DNA of 64,000 nt from Leptothrix sp. (in: b-proteobacteria) (GCA_013822685.1 PNKV01000017.1:38516-102515), one strand, 5' to 3'; positions 35,216-45,305 are shown, counted from the stretch's first letter. A program made the numbers and translations. The notes: generated from the letters alone by a model not told the origin.

Positions 35216-35698
35216 CGGCATGGCCAGCAGGCCTTGCAGGGCCTGCGCCACCGTGGCCCAGCGCACTGCCGCCCGGTCACCCGCAAACTGGCAGCGCTCT
35301 GCGCGCGTGTCACCACCTTGCACGGCCCAGGCCAGCCACACGGTGCCGACAGGCTTGTCCGCAGAGCCACCCGTGGGGCCCGCCACGCCAGTCACGGCCA
35401 CCGCGATCTGCGCGCTGGAGCGGGCCAAGGCGCCCTCGGCCATGGCGCGGGCCACGGGCTCGCTGACGGCACCATGGGCATCGATCAAGGCGGCATCCAC
35501 GCCCAGCAGCTCGGTCTTGGCCAAGTTGCTGTAAGTGACAAACCCGCGGTCGAACCAGGCGCTGGAGCCGGACACTTCCGTGCACGTGGCCGCGATCAGC
35601 CCGCCAGTGCAGGACTCGGCCGTGGCCATCCGCCAGCCGCGCGCTTGCAGTTGAGCGGCCAGGTCGGCCACCAGGGTCAGGAGGTGGGGCGTGGTCAT
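35201..35698 (-). CDS. pncC: Nicotinamide-nucleotide amidohydrolase (CinA C-terminal domain)
   Basis: 165-residue stand-alone CinA C-terminal domain, which deamidates NMN to NaMN. Key family motifs: ATAESCTGGLIAATCTEVSGSSAWFDRG (about 25-52), YSNLAKTELLGV, and AVTGVAGPTGGSADKPVGTVWLAW (about 105-128). I chose ATG 35698, which follows the pgpA stop at once; the longer frame to 35899 lies inside pgpA. It is the last gene of thiL-pgpA-pncC, an order common in beta- and gammaproteobacteria. Confidence 0.93.
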   Translation of the reverse strand: MTTPHLLTLVADLAAQLQARGWRMATAESCTGGLIAATCTEVSGSSAWFDRGFVTYSNLAKTELLGVDAALIDAHGAVSEPVARAMAEGALARSSAQIAVAVTGVAGPTGGSADKPVGTVWLAWAVQGGDTRAERCQFAGDRAAVRWATVAQALQGLLAMPSTLG

Positions 35699-35699
35699 G

Positions 35700-36302
35700 T
35701 CAGGGGGCCAGCCAGCTGGGCCGGATGAGCATGATCCCCCCGAGTACCAGCAAGGTGCACAGGGCCGCGACAAAATCGTCGAACAGGATGCCAAAGCCCT
35801 GCGCCCAACCAATGCCCTGGCCCGGCTGGTGCTTGAACAGGCCATCCGCCCACGCCACCGGCCCGGGCTTGGCCGCATCAAAGTAGCGGAACAGGGCAAA
35901 GGCGATCAATTGGCCGGTGAAGCCGGTGGGAGTGAGCAACCACAGCACCAGCCAGAAGGCCAGGATCTCGTCCCACACGATGGCGCCGGGGTCGGCCACG
36001 CGCAGGCTGCGCGCCGTGTGCGTGCAGGCCCACCAACCCACGGGCAAGCCCAGGCCGATCAGGCAGGCCCACTTCACATCGGCCTGCGGGCCCACGCCCC
36101 ACACGCCTTGCAGCGCCCAGAAGCTCAGCCAGGCCCACAGGGTGCCCACGGTGCCGGGGGCCTTGGGGCTCAAGCCACTGCCTGCGCCCAGGGCGATCAG
36201 GTGCGCGGGGTGGCTGAGCAGCAGGGCCACGTCGGGGCGGCGCGGTGGCAAAGCCGCGAGGGCCTCGGCCACGTCAGGGGCAGCATCTGAGGGGCTTGGC
36301 AT
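35700..36302 (-). CDS. pgpA: Phosphatidylglycerophosphatase A
   Basis: 200-residue inner-membrane phosphatase of phosphatidylglycerol synthesis. Diagnostic N-terminal segment SPKAPGTVGTLWAWLSFWAL and the metal-binding region VWDEILAFWLVL with conserved D/E; membrane segments around 50-70, 100-125 and 165-195. I chose ATG 36302, which begins one base after the thiL stop; a TTG at 36323 is also in frame. Middle gene of thiL-pgpA-pncC. Confidence 0.93.
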   Translation of the reverse strand: MPSPSDAAPDVAEALAALPPRRPDVALLLSHPAHLIALGAGSGLSPKAPGTVGTLWAWLSFWALQGVWGVGPQADVKWACLIGLGLPVGWWACTHTARSLRVADPGAIVWDEILAFWLVLWLLTPTGFTGQLIAFALFRYFDAAKPGPVAWADGLFKHQPGQGIGWAQGFGILFDDFVAALCTLLVLGGIMLIRPSWLAP

Positions 36303-36303
36303 G

Positions 36304-37308
36304 TCAGCTTTTGAAATGGTCAAACGAAGTCCAGCGGTTGGGCACAGGCTGAGGCGGGTCGTCGTCGGGCCAGGCGTCCAGCTCGCCTTGCCAGAGCTGC
36401 AAGCCCGGCGCGGCGGTGATGGCGCCGATGCGCGTCAAAGGCAAGGCCAGATGGTCACCCAGCGCCAGGATGCGTGTGCGGTGCTCGGCAGGCGCGGTGA
36501 ACACCAGTTCGTAATCATCGCCGCCGGCCAGGATGCAGTCATGTTGCTGGTTCAGTGGCCGCTGGGCCAGCACGGGGTGCACGGGCAGCGCATCGAGCAC
36601 CAGCCGGGCGCCCACCTGGCTGCGGCGCAGCACGTGACCCAGATCGCCGAGCAGGCCGTCAGACACATCAATGGCGGCCGTGGCCAGGCCGCGCAGCGCC
36701 AGGCCAAGGGCCACGCGAGGCTCGGGGCACTCCATGGCGCGGCGGGCGGTGTCGAAATCGTCGCCCGACAAGGCGGGGTGCAAGGTGCCCCGGAAGGCCT
36801 CCAGCGCCAGACGGGCCAAGCCGGGCCAGCCGCTGACCCACAGGTCGTCGCCGGCGCGGGCACCGCTGCGCAACAGGGTTTGGCCGGCGGGCACCTCGCC
36901 CATCGCCGTGATGCCGATGGCCAGGGGGCCGGCGGTGGTGTCTCCGCCAATCAGCTCGCAGCCATGGGCATCGGCCAAGGTGAGCAAGCCTTGGGCAAAA
37001 CCGGCGAGCCAGGCTTCGTCAGCCCGCGGCAAGGTCAGGGCCAGGGTAAAGGCCAAAGGCTGGGCCCCGCACGCGGCCAGGTCCGACAGATTGACCGCCA
37101 AGGCTTTGTGGCCCAGCCGCGCCGGATCGACCGTGGACAGGAAGTGCCGCCCTTCCACCAAGGTGTCGGTGGACACGGCCAACTGCATGCCCGCCCCCGG
37201 CGCGATGACGGCGCAATCGTCGCCATTGCCGATCACGGCGCGGCGCGGCCCCTGCCCGGCAGGGCGCCAGAAATACCGCTCAATGAGGTCGAATTCACCC
37301 AGGCTCAT
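36304..37308 (-). CDS. thiL: Thiamine-monophosphate kinase
   Basis: 334-residue ATP-dependent kinase making thiamine diphosphate, the cofactor used by the ThDP enzyme encoded earlier in the window. Landmarks: GNGDDCAVI (ATP/Mg), STDTLVEGRHF, HKALAVNLSDLAACGA and IDVSDGLLGDLGHVL. I chose ATG 37308 (MSLGEFDLIERYF, the usual ThiL beginning); the frame is open to 37401 with a basic, non-conserved head that would reach the divergent PEP-CTERM gene. There is no clear Shine-Dalgarno at 37308, so the exact start is less certain. Confidence 0.93.
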   Translation of the reverse strand: MSLGEFDLIERYFWRPAGQGPRRAVIGNGDDCAVIAPGAGMQLAVSTDTLVEGRHFLSTVDPARLGHKALAVNLSDLAACGAQPLAFTLALTLPRADEAWLAGFAQGLLTLADAHGCELIGGDTTAGPLAIGITAMGEVPAGQTLLRSGARAGDDLWVSGWPGLARLALEAFRGTLHPALSGDDFDTARRAMECPEPRVALGLALRGLATAAIDVSDGLLGDLGHVLRRSQVGARLVLDALPVHPVLAQRPLNQQHDCILAGGDDYELVFTAPAEHRTRILALGDHLALPLTRIGAITAAPGLQLWQGELDAWPDDDPPQPVPNRWTSFDHFKS

Positions 37309-37421
37309 GGGGGGATTGTCGCGCGCATTCGCGGCGGCCAGATCACGCGCCTTGCGCTTCACACTGCGAGTAGGCACATTGAGAGTGTTGTCCGATTTCA
37401 ACTATCCAAACAGGAGTGATC

Positions 37422-38321
37422 ATGACCTCTTTCAAACTTCAGGCCTTGTCACTGGGCGCCGTCCTCTCGCTGCTCAGCGGCGCGGCCACGGCCGCCGCTT
37501 CGTCCTCCGCGACGCTGAGCAACCTGTCCATACGGCTCATCGACCTGGACACGTCCGATGGCATCGCGCCCGGCATCACCTTCAAGTCGAACGACTACGG
37601 CCCGAATGGGAATCGCGCCTTTGCACAGGCGATCACTCAAGGGTCCGTCTACACAATCTACGGCGACGAGCAGCGTTCAGCCGGTGACCTCATACTGGCT
37701 GGCGCCAGCGAACTAGCGTCGGTCTCGTCTTCCGTCAGTGCCAGCCTGGTAACCGGGCCCAACTCCCTGAAAAGCGCCGGCACGGCCTCGGGAGTTCACG
37801 ACTCCGGAACGCATTCTCATTACTTCTCGACAGCCTCCAATGGCTACGACTTTTCACTGACAGCCAACACCTTGGCCGTCTTCTCGGTCGTCGTCGATAT
37901 GGAGGTCTACACCACCGTGGGAGGTCACCCCCATTCCTCGAACAATGAAGGTAGCCGAGCCGAATACTCAATGAGGGCGTTCCGCAGCATCTACGGCGGC
38001 ATTAGCCAAAGCTCCAGCATTTTTAGATCCGCTCAGGCCGATTACACATTGAGTTATGTACACGATCCAGTGACCGGGGTTTCCACACCAGTTTTTTCCC
38101 CGCAGAGCTTCTCCTTCAATGCCACGTTCGAGCTCCCCTTCGTCAACCAATCGGATGCTGCCATCACCGGGTCTTTCGAAGCCAGCACCACGGCCTGGGG
38201 CGCCTCCTACGTGTCGGGGGTGCCTGAACCCGAAGCTCCCCTGCTGGCATTGGGGGGCGCATGCCTGGTCGCTTGGGCCAAGCGCAGCCGGAATTCACGC
38301 CATCCGCGGTCCGGCCGATGA
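37422..38321 (+). CDS. PEP-CTERM sorting-signal protein, unknown function
   Basis: 299-residue exported protein. Signal peptide about 1-25 (LSGAATAAA). It is rich in Ser/Thr/Ala with no recognised catalytic domain. The C-terminus is a PEP-CTERM tripartite signal: VPEPEAP, a hydrophobic segment (LLALGGACLVAW) and a basic tail (KRSRN...SGR). PEP-CTERM proteins are processed by an exosortase and often belong to an exopolysaccharide or biofilm matrix. CAGGAG precedes ATG 37422. The middle region has lower GC than its neighbours. No exosortase (EpsH/XrtA) is in the window. Confidence 0.85.
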   Translation: MTSFKLQALSLGAVLSLLSGAATAAASSSATLSNLSIRLIDLDTSDGIAPGITFKSNDYGPNGNRAFAQAITQGSVYTIYGDEQRSAGDLILAGASELASVSSSVSASLVTGPNSLKSAGTASGVHDSGTHSHYFSTASNGYDFSLTANTLAVFSVVVDMEVYTTVGGHPHSSNNEGSRAEYSMRAFRSIYGGISQSSSIFRSAQADYTLSYVHDPVTGVSTPVFSPQSFSFNATFELPFVNQSDAAITGSFEASTTAWGASYVSGVPEPEAPLLALGGACLVAWAKRSRNSRHPRSGR

Positions 38322-38430
38322 TTTCATGAAGGCCCTGCGGCAAGCCACATGCCACAGGGTGGCCGCATGTTCCTACAATGCACGGGTCAGGCGCAGCCAA
38401 CATGGCCAGCGCCCTTGAAAGGCACCCCGC

Positions 38431-40725
38431 ATGACCACCCCCGAAGAAAAACGCGCCGAGCTGAAACAAGCCGCGCTTGAATACCACGAGTTCCCCACGC
38501 CCGGCAAAGTCGCCATCAGCGCCACCAAGCAGCTGACCAACCAGCGCGACCTGGCCCTGGCCTACTCGCCCGGCGTGGCCGCCGCCTGCGAAGAAATCGT
38601 CGACAACCCCGCCAACGCCTTCCGCTACACCAGCCGCGGCAACCTGGTGGCCGTCATCACCAACGGCACCGCCGTGCTGGGCCTGGGCAACATCGGCCCG
38701 CTGGCCGCCAAGCCCGTCATGGAAGGCAAGGCCGTCCTGTTCAAGAAGTTCGCCGACATCGACGTATTCGACATCGAGATCAACGAGAACGACCCTGAAA
38801 AGCTCGTCCAGATCATCGCCTCGCTCGAGCCCACCTTTGGCGGCATCAACCTCGAAGACATCAAGGCCCCCGATTGCTTCTACGTCGAGCGCCAGTTGCG
38901 TGAGCGCATGAAGATCCCCGTCTTCCATGACGACCAGCACGGCACCGCCATCGTGGTGGGCGCCGCCCTGCTCAACGGCCTGAAAGTGGTCGGCAAGGAC
39001 ATCAAGCAGGTCAAGCTGGTGGTCTCGGGCGCCGGAGCCGCGGCCCTGGCCTGCCTGGGCCTGCTGGTCAAGCTGGGCCTGCCGCGTGAAAACATCTGGG
39101 TCACCGACCTGGCTGGCGTCGTCTACGAAGGCCGTGTCGAGCTGATGGATCCCGACAAGGCCTTTTTTGCCCAGAAAACCAATCTGCGCACCCTCAGCCA
39201 GGTCATCGAAGGCGCCGACCTCTTCCTGGGCCTGAGCGCCGGCGGCGTGCTCAAGGCCGACATGGTCGCGCGCATGGCGCCCAAGCCCATCATCTTCGCG
39301 CTGGCCAACCCCAACCCCGAGATCCTGCCGGAGGACGTCAAGGCGGTGCGCGACGACGCCATCATGGCCACCGGCCGCTCTGACTACCCCAACCAGGTCA
39401 ACAACGTCCTGTGCTTCCCGTACATCTTCCGGGGTGCGCTGGATTCGGGCGCGACCACCATCACCGATGAGATGGAGATCGCCGCCGTCCACGCGATCGC
39501 CGAGCTAGCCCAGGCCGAGCAAAGCGACGTGGTCGCGGCCGCCTACGCTGGCGCCAACCTGAGTTTCGGCCCCGAGTACTTGATCCCCAAGCCCTTTGAC
39601 CCGCGCCTGATGATCAAGATCGCGCCGGCCGTGGCGCTGGCGGCGGCGGCCTCGGGCGTGGCCCAGCGCCCGGTCAAGGACTTCGTGGCCTATGGCGAAA
39701 AGCTGCAAAGCTTCGTCTACGCCTCGGGCCAGACCATGAAGCCCATCTTCAGCGTGGCCAAGCGCGCCAAGAACAAGCGCATCGCCTTTGCCGAGGGCGA
39801 AAACGAGCGCGTGCTGCGCGCCGCCCAGATCGTGGTCGACGAAGGCCTGGCCTGCCCCACACTGATCGGCCGCCCGGCCGTGATCGAGCAGCGCATCGAG
39901 CGCTTTGGCCTGCGCCTGAAAGCTGGCACCGACTACCAGGTGGTCAGCGTGGAGCACGACCACCGCCACCGCGACTACTGGCAAACGTACCACCGCCTGA
40001 CCGAGCGCAAGGGCGTGACCGAGCAGATGGCGAAGATCGAAATGCGCCGCCGGCTCACCCTGATCGCCTCGATGCTGCTCTACAAGGGCGAGGTCGATGG
40101 CCTGATCTGCGGCACCTGGGGCAACACGCCCCTGCACCTGCACTACATCGACCAGGTGATCGGCAAGCGCGCCGGGGTCAAGACCTACGCGGCCATGACC
40201 GGCCTGCTCCTGCCGGGTCGCCAGGTCAACATCCTGGACACCCACGTCAACTACGACCCCACGGCCGAGCAATTGGCCGAGATCACCATCATGGCGGCCG
40301 AGGAGATGATGCGGATTGGCCAGCGGCCCAAGGCGGCGCTGCTGTCGCACTCCAACTTTGGCTCCAGCAACCACCCCTCGGCGCTGAAGATGCGCGAGGC
40401 GCTGGGCCTGATCCAGGAGCGCGCGCCCTGGCTGGAAATCGACGGCGAGATGCATGGCGACGCCGCCCTGAACGCCACCTACCGCGCCGAACTCATGCCC
40501 CGCAGCACCCTGGCCGGCGAGGCCAACCTGCTGGTCTGCCCCAACATCGACGCGGCCAACATCGCCTACAACCTGCTCAAGGAAGCGGCCGGCAACGGCA
40601 TCGCCCTGGGCCCGGTTTTGCTGGGCGCGGCCAAGCCGGTGACCATCCTGACGCCCTCGGCCACGGTGCGCCGCATCGTCAACATGACGGCCATGACGGT
40701 GGCGGAGGCGAACGCCATCCGCTGA
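38431..40725 (+). CDS. maeB: NADP-dependent malic enzyme (MaeB type, malic-enzyme/PTA fusion)
   Basis: 764-residue fusion that decarboxylates malate to pyruvate. N-terminal malic-enzyme domain (about 15-425): [22 protein letters not shown] segment ([20 protein letters not shown]) and Rossmann [16 protein letters not shown]. The C-terminal phosphate-acetyltransferase-like domain (about 430-764) is usually catalytically inactive and regulatory (acetyl-CoA). Length is typical of MaeB. It is followed by a strong hairpin terminator. Confidence 0.96.
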   Translation: MTTPEEKRAELKQAALEYHEFPTPGKVAISATKQLTNQRDLALAYSPGVAAACEEIVDNPANAFRYTSRGNLVAVITNGTAVLGLGNIGPLAAKPVMEGKAVLFKKFADIDVFDIEINENDPEKLVQIIASLEPTFGGINLEDIKAPDCFYVERQLRERMKIPVFHDDQHGTAIVVGAALLNGLKVVGKDIKQVKLVVSGAGAAALACLGLLVKLGLPRENIWVTDLAGVVYEGRVELMDPDKAFFAQKTNLRTLSQVIEGADLFLGLSAGGVLKADMVARMAPKPIIFALANPNPEILPEDVKAVRDDAIMATGRSDYPNQVNNVLCFPYIFRGALDSGATTITDEMEIAAVHAIAELAQAEQSDVVAAAYAGANLSFGPEYLIPKPFDPRLMIKIAPAVALAAAASGVAQRPVKDFVAYGEKLQSFVYASGQTMKPIFSVAKRAKNKRIAFAEGENERVLRAAQIVVDEGLACPTLIGRPAVIEQRIERFGLRLKAGTDYQVVSVEHDHRHRDYWQTYHRLTERKGVTEQMAKIEMRRRLTLIASMLLYKGEVDGLICGTWGNTPLHLHYIDQVIGKRAGVKTYAAMTGLLLPGRQVNILDTHVNYDPTAEQLAEITIMAAEEMMRIGQRPKAALLSHSNFGSSNHPSALKMREALGLIQERAPWLEIDGEMHGDAALNATYRAELMPRSTLAGEANLLVCPNIDAANIAYNLLKEAAGNGIALGPVLLGAAKPVTILTPSATVRRIVNMTAMTVAEANAIR

Positions 40726-40786
40726 AAGGGCAATAGGCGTTTGTCAAAAAAACGTCATATAGCACAAACTGTCAACCCCTCACGCA

Positions 40787-40824
40787 AAGGCCCCTGTCCC
40801 CCGGTTTTCCGGGGCAGGGGCCTT
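40787..40824. terminator. Strong hairpin terminator after maeB
   Basis: AAGGCCCCTG (40787-40796) pairs with CAGGGGCCTT (40815-40824). Inside, CCCCGG (40799-40804) pairs with CCGGGG (40809-40814) around a TTTT loop; only two bases bulge. A short T-run (CTTTT) follows. It ends maeB transcription and lies 53 bp before the RNase gene. Confidence 0.8.
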
Positions 40825-40877
40825 GAGCTTTTGGCCCGTTTTCAGTAGCATCACGGCTTTTAGAGACCTGAGCTGGC

Positions 40878-41330
40878 GTGAAGAAGTTGTTGACCAAGTC
40901 ATGGACTGGCCTTGCCACATCGTGGCTGGTGTCGGCCAGCCTCTTGACCAGTGTGGCGCTGCTGGATGCCAGCGTTTCATCAGCCTGGGCTCGGTCAACG
41001 CCCACGGCATCGGTGCCCAGCCTCGTTGACGGTTCGTCAGCGATCGGCTTGTCGCAGTTGCCGCGCCAGGCCCAGGACGTTCACCGGCGCATTCTGGCGG
41101 GTGGGCCTTTCAAATACGCCAAGGACGGCATCGTCTTCGGCAACAGGGAGCGTGCCTTGCCTCGAAAACCGCGTGGGTTCTACCACGAGTACACAGTGCC
41201 CACACCGGGATTGCGTACCCGAGGAGCCCGTCGCATCGTTTGCGGAGGTGAAGTAGTGCAAATCCCTGAAACTTGTTTTTATACCGAGGATCACTACAGC
41301 AGCTTCAAAACCATTGATCCCCGGCACTGA
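40878..41330 (+). CDS. Secreted guanyl-specific ribonuclease (barnase/RNase N1-T1 family)
   Basis: 150-residue exported RNase. The N-terminus carries a signal peptide (about 1-39, ending near SAWA). The mature part has the microbial RNase fold pattern ILAGGPFKYAKDGIVFGNRE...PRGFYHEYTVPTPGLRTRGARRIVCGG...CFYTEDHYSSF. Catalytic residues of the family are recognisable: Glu in YHEYTVP, Arg in RGARRIV, His in TEDHYSSF. Two cysteines (VCGG, TCFY) may form a disulfide. A barstar-like inhibitor gene follows 81 bp downstream. It could act as a scavenging or antagonistic secreted RNase. Confidence 0.85.
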   Translation: MKKLLTKSWTGLATSWLVSASLLTSVALLDASVSSAWARSTPTASVPSLVDGSSAIGLSQLPRQAQDVHRRILAGGPFKYAKDGIVFGNRERALPRKPRGFYHEYTVPTPGLRTRGARRIVCGGEVVQIPETCFYTEDHYSSFKTIDPRH

Positions 41331-41411
41331 GCCTCACCGCTCAAGCTGCTTCGCTCTTTTGTCCTTTTCTTCGACCCTCCAATTTGGCCCACGAGGGCAG
41401 TGAGCATCTCA

Positions 41412-42011
41412 ATGCACTCTCGGCCCCAAGCGATCATGTTGTTGCAATCCGTTCGACCCAACATCGTTCAATCCATCCGCGCCTTTCGCCCGGAAGACTT
41501 GCAACAGGCGGCCCAGGATTCCGGGCAGCACTTCCTGTACACCAACCTGAGCGAAGCCCAGTCCAAGCAAGACGTCCTGGACATCATCGCCAAAGACTTC
41601 CTGTTCCCCGATCACTTCGGCAAGAACATGGATGCGCTGTACGACTGCATGACCGACCTGGTCCACAAGTCGGGTCCGCAGCCAGGCTTCGTGGTGGTGC
41701 TGGAACTCATCCCTGATGGCGTCAAGTTCGACCGCGAAACCCGCGAGTTGCTGCTCGACTCCTTCCGCGATGCCGCCGACTTCTGGAGCGAGCGCAAGAT
41801 CGCCTTCCGCGTGTTCTATTCCATCGCCGTCTCGGGCAAAGAGTCCGCCGGCAACTGGGACCGCGCTGAAGTCGCTCAGAATGACGCGCCTGCGGCAGCC
41901 GCCGTCGTCGTCAAGCCGACCAAGGTCTCCAAGAACGCGCCCCAGCCCATGACCATGAACCTGCCGCCCATGAGCAGCGCGTTCGACACGGCCATGTTGC
42001 TGGTCGCCTGA
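41412..42011 (+). CDS. Barstar family RNase inhibitor with extended C-terminal tail
   Basis: 199-residue barstar homologue. The barstar core spans about 20-140 with the hallmark FPDHFGKNMDALYDCMTDLV (about 65-84), which supplies the acidic residues that plug the RNase active site. Barstar is usually about 90 residues; here a low-complexity Ala/Val/Pro/Met tail (about 155-199) follows. Start alternatives are GTG 41400 and ATG 41436; none has a well-placed ribosome-binding site. Its position directly after the secreted RNase fits the barnase/barstar self-protection arrangement. Confidence 0.87.
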   Translation: MHSRPQAIMLLQSVRPNIVQSIRAFRPEDLQQAAQDSGQHFLYTNLSEAQSKQDVLDIIAKDFLFPDHFGKNMDALYDCMTDLVHKSGPQPGFVVVLELIPDGVKFDRETRELLLDSFRDAADFWSERKIAFRVFYSIAVSGKESAGNWDRAEVAQNDAPAAAAVVVKPTKVSKNAPQPMTMNLPPMSSAFDTAMLLVA

Positions 42012-42035
42012 CCAGGCCCCTGATCGGCCTTGGCC

Positions 42036-43001
42036 TCAACGGCCGGCGCGTGAGCGCCAGTCGTTGAGCAGCTCACCCCCCGCGTGTTGGTCACGCAGGT
42101 AGCCGGGGGCAATGCTGCCCACCGGCGCGGGCGTCACACCCAGCGCCTGCAGCCCAGGCCACCGCCCGGTGGCCACATTGGGCACCTGCATCGAATCCAG
42201 GTTGTCCTGGGACATCAAAGGCTCGCCCGGCATCACCGCCAGGACCATGGCCTGCATGCGCCCTGCCCACAGTGGGATCGGCACGATCGGCCGCTCATGG
42301 CCGCTGAACCAGCCTGCCATCGCCACCAGCTCTTTCAGGGTGTAGACCTGCGGGCCTGCGCACTCATAGGTTTGCCCCACCGTGCGCGGGTCTTCCAGAC
42401 ACCGCACCAAGGCCTGCGCCACATCCCCCACCCACACGGGCTGGAACCGGGCATCGCCACCGGCCAGCGGCATGACCGGGAACACCGCCTGCAGGCGGGC
42501 GAACAGGTTCAGGAAACGGTCGTGCTCGCCAAAGATCACACTGGGGCGCAGCACTGTCAAATCCAGACCGGCTGAGCGCAGCGCCAGCTCACCCGCCGCC
42601 TTGGTGCGCAGGTAGTTGGAGGGCGCCGCGGCCGGGTCGTCGGGCACGCCCAAAGCGCTGACGTGCACCACGCGCCGCACGCCCGCCCGCACACAGGCGG
42701 CCGCCAGCCGCTGGGGCAACCCCACATGCGCGTGCTCGAACTCGTCCTTGCTGCCATGCAGGATCGCGATCAGGTTGACCACGCCATCGCAACCCGGCAA
42801 GAGCCGCATCAGGGCTTTTTCATCGTGAACAGAGGCCTCGACCACATCGACCGTGGGCAAGGGCAGCAAGTGCTTGGCGTGGGCACGCCGCCGGGTCGGC
42901 ACGATGAGGCGAGCGCCGCCCCCGCCGTGCGCGTCCACCATTTGTTCACACAAGGCCCGGCCGACAAAGCCCGAGCCGCCCAACACCAACCATCGTTTCA
43001 T
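42036..43001 (-). CDS. Complex I NDUFA9-like NAD(P)-binding protein (extended SDR)
   Basis: 321-residue extended short-chain dehydrogenase/reductase of the atypical NDUFA9 type. N-terminal GSGFVGRALCEQM (glycine-rich NAD(P) loop) and NLIAILHG; the usual catalytic YxxxK is weak, as in NDUFA9-like members that bind but may not oxidise NAD(P)H. It lies 9 bp downstream of the lytic transglycosylase gene on the same strand, so the two are probably co-transcribed. The true substrate is unknown. Confidence 0.88.
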   Translation of the reverse strand: MKRWLVLGGSGFVGRALCEQMVDAHGGGGARLIVPTRRRAHAKHLLPLPTVDVVEASVHDEKALMRLLPGCDGVVNLIAILHGSKDEFEHAHVGLPQRLAAACVRAGVRRVVHVSALGVPDDPAAAPSNYLRTKAAGELALRSAGLDLTVLRPSVIFGEHDRFLNLFARLQAVFPVMPLAGGDARFQPVWVGDVAQALVRCLEDPRTVGQTYECAGPQVYTLKELVAMAGWFSGHERPIVPIPLWAGRMQAMVLAVMPGEPLMSQDNLDSMQVPNVATGRWPGLQALGVTPAPVGSIAPGYLRDQHAGGELLNDWRSRAGR

Positions 43002-43010
43002 CTGTGGCCT

Positions 43011-45248
43011 TCAGGGCAAGTCTTGTTGTGGAGGCGGCTCATTCCTGGGCCGGGGCCCAATGGTGCCGCCCAGCCTGGTTTTAATCGACAACGGCCGCCC
43101 TTGCAAGACATGCGCATAGAGCACCGCATTGGTCAGCACCTTCTTCACGTAATCGCGGGTTTCGTTGAAGGGGATGTTCTCGGCCCAGGCCGCGGTTTCC
43201 AGGCGCGGCCCTTCGCGCCACCGACGTGGCCGCCCGGGCCCCGCGTTGTAGGCCGCCGCCGCCATGGCCTGCGACCCGTCGAAGTCGTCCTGGATCAGCT
43301 TGAGGTAGCCCGCGCCCAGCTTGATGTTGGTCAGGCGGTCGGTGATAAGGTCGGGGGTGTAGTCGATGCCCAGCTTGCGGGCCGTCCAGGCGGCGGTGGC
43401 GGGCATGACCTGCATCAGGCCAGCCGCCCCCACGTGCGAGCGGGCCGCCACGATGAACCGCGACTCCTGGCGGATCAGGCCGTACATGTACGCCGGGTCC
43501 AGACCCACATCCTGGGCGGCGGCCAGCACATCGCGCCGGTATGGGGTGGGAAAGCGCTGGTACAGGTCGACCTCCTGGCGGGTGCGCTCGCTGGTGTTGA
43601 TGCAGCGGTCCCAGATCTCCAGCTCGCAGGCCACCTCGGCCACGGCCAGCAGCTCGCGGTCGTTCAGGCCGCCCGCCTTGCCATAGGACAAGGTGTAGTT
43701 CCACTCGCGCACCGCCTCCGAGCGCCAGCCCAGGGCGAACAAGCGCAAGGCCCGGTCAATGCCGGGGATGGCCTTGGCCTCGGTCTTCTCGACGTCGTTC
43801 AAGGCCGCCGGGCGGGCTGGCGCTTTGGCCGGCGCACCCGTCAGGTCTTCGGCGGCCAGCAGTCCGTAAAAGCCCACGGTGCCACTGAGGCGGGCCATCA
43901 ACTCGCGGCCCTGCTGCCGGGCATCGGCCGGCTGGGCCACCCCAGGCACCGGCACGGCGGGATTGGCCGGTCGCGCCATCAAGGCGCGCGCTTTCCAGTA
44001 CACCCAGGCGGGATCCTGTTGCTGGTCGATCGGCATGGCGTCCACCGCGCGCTCCACCAGGGGCCAATGTTGGGGCTGGCCCGCCGTGGCCGCCCGCAAT
44101 GCCGAGCGGGCCATCCAGGCCAGGGTGTCGCTCGACCAGGTGCTGGCCACATCAGAGGGCGACAAACCGCCGCCCACGGCCATGGCACGCTCATAGAGTG
44201 CTGGCGCCTCGGGCTGCAAACGCCAGGCACTTTGGCGCCCCACCTGGGCCCAGGCCCAGGCTGCTTCCTCGGCCGTCAGGTGCCAACGCTCGCGGGCCTC
44301 GGGGTCGTCCAGGGCTGCGGCCACCGCTGGCGCATCCATGGCCGCCCAGCGCACCAGGGCCAGCAGGTTCAAGGGCCCCTGGATCTCCTTGGGCAAGCCG
44401 GCCACGGCGGGCGCCACCTGCGGCAGATCACTGGGCCGCACGATCTTGCGGCGGCCAGAGGCCTGGCGGGCCTTGCCACGCCCTCCGGTGTCCAGGTGCG
44501 CACTGGCCACACGGTTGGTGCCCCCGCCCATTGCGCCAGCGCCGAACCCGGTGCGGGGAAACAAGTGTTCTTTGGGCTGGCCCAGCAAACGGTTCACCGC
44601 CTGGGCGACCGTGTCGCCCAGCAACTGCGCGGTCTGCTGGGTCACCTTGGGCTTGTCGGCCTCCAGGGACAGGCGCAGCTTGCGCCAGACGTCCGTTGTG
44701 GTGAGCACGCCGGCGGGCACCAAGGTCTGGGCCATGGTGGCGCAGCCCGTGTCTGGATCCTTCTGCGCCCACCAGGCTTGCCGGGCCTGCTCGCGCAGGT
44801 CACCCGGCCCCTCGGGGATCGCGTTGGTCTGCTGGCGGGCCAGCACGCCATAGCAAACCACTTCCTTGTCGTCGTTCATGCGGAAGCCGGGCTGGATGCG
44901 CAGGAAGGTGGCCCAATCGCGCCGCTGCCCCAGCACCAGCAGCCAGTCATTGCGCAAACGGTCGGCCACGTAGGCCTGGGGCCAGCGCGCCAGGAAATCA
45001 TCCACCTCGGGCACGGGGGCCTGCACCAGGCGGTTCTGCACCGCCCAGAAGTCGGCCCAGGGCGCTAAGGGATGGCGCGCCATGATCAGGGCGTCGCGGG
45101 CCGCTGCGAGCCGCCCGCTGTCACGCACACGCCAAGCCTCGCGGGCTTCCACCACGGCCAGGTCATCGACGGCTGCCTGGGCGAAGGCCATCGGGCCCAC
45201 CGCCACCATGCCCGCCAAGATCAGCGCCCGCCCCCATCGTCCACTCAT
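43011..45248 (-). CDS. slt: Soluble lytic murein transglycosylase (Slt70-like)
   Basis: 745-residue periplasmic enzyme that cleaves peptidoglycan glycan strands. Signal peptide about 1-25 (FAQAAVDD after AFA). A long alpha-superhelical U/L region (about 30-560) is followed by the SLT catalytic domain, with the acid E595 in LIRQESRF, then GLMQVMP and AYNAGPGRP. Start ATG 45248; the frame is open further upstream but overlaps the divergent cyclo-ligase gene. The spacing to that gene (57 bp) defines a compact divergent promoter region. Confidence 0.94.
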   Translation of the reverse strand: MSGRWGRALILAGMVAVGPMAFAQAAVDDLAVVEAREAWRVRDSGRLAAARDALIMARHPLAPWADFWAVQNRLVQAPVPEVDDFLARWPQAYVADRLRNDWLLVLGQRRDWATFLRIQPGFRMNDDKEVVCYGVLARQQTNAIPEGPGDLREQARQAWWAQKDPDTGCATMAQTLVPAGVLTTTDVWRKLRLSLEADKPKVTQQTAQLLGDTVAQAVNRLLGQPKEHLFPRTGFGAGAMGGGTNRVASAHLDTGGRGKARQASGRRKIVRPSDLPQVAPAVAGLPKEIQGPLNLLALVRWAAMDAPAVAAALDDPEARERWHLTAEEAAWAWAQVGRQSAWRLQPEAPALYERAMAVGGGLSPSDVASTWSSDTLAWMARSALRAATAGQPQHWPLVERAVDAMPIDQQQDPAWVYWKARALMARPANPAVPVPGVAQPADARQQGRELMARLSGTVGFYGLLAAEDLTGAPAKAPARPAALNDVEKTEAKAIPGIDRALRLFALGWRSEAVREWNYTLSYGKAGGLNDRELLAVAEVACELEIWDRCINTSERTRQEVDLYQRFPTPYRRDVLAAAQDVGLDPAYMYGLIRQESRFIVAARSHVGAAGLMQVMPATAAWTARKLGIDYTPDLITDRLTNIKLGAGYLKLIQDDFDGSQAMAAAAYNAGPGRPRRWREGPRLETAAWAENIPFNETRDYVKKVLTNAVLYAHVLQGRPLSIKTRLGGTIGPRPRNEPPPQQDLP

Positions 45249-45305
45249 TGCAACGGCCGCATACTCGTTAACTTGTATCAATTGTTTTGCCCTTTTGCCC
45301 TTGCC

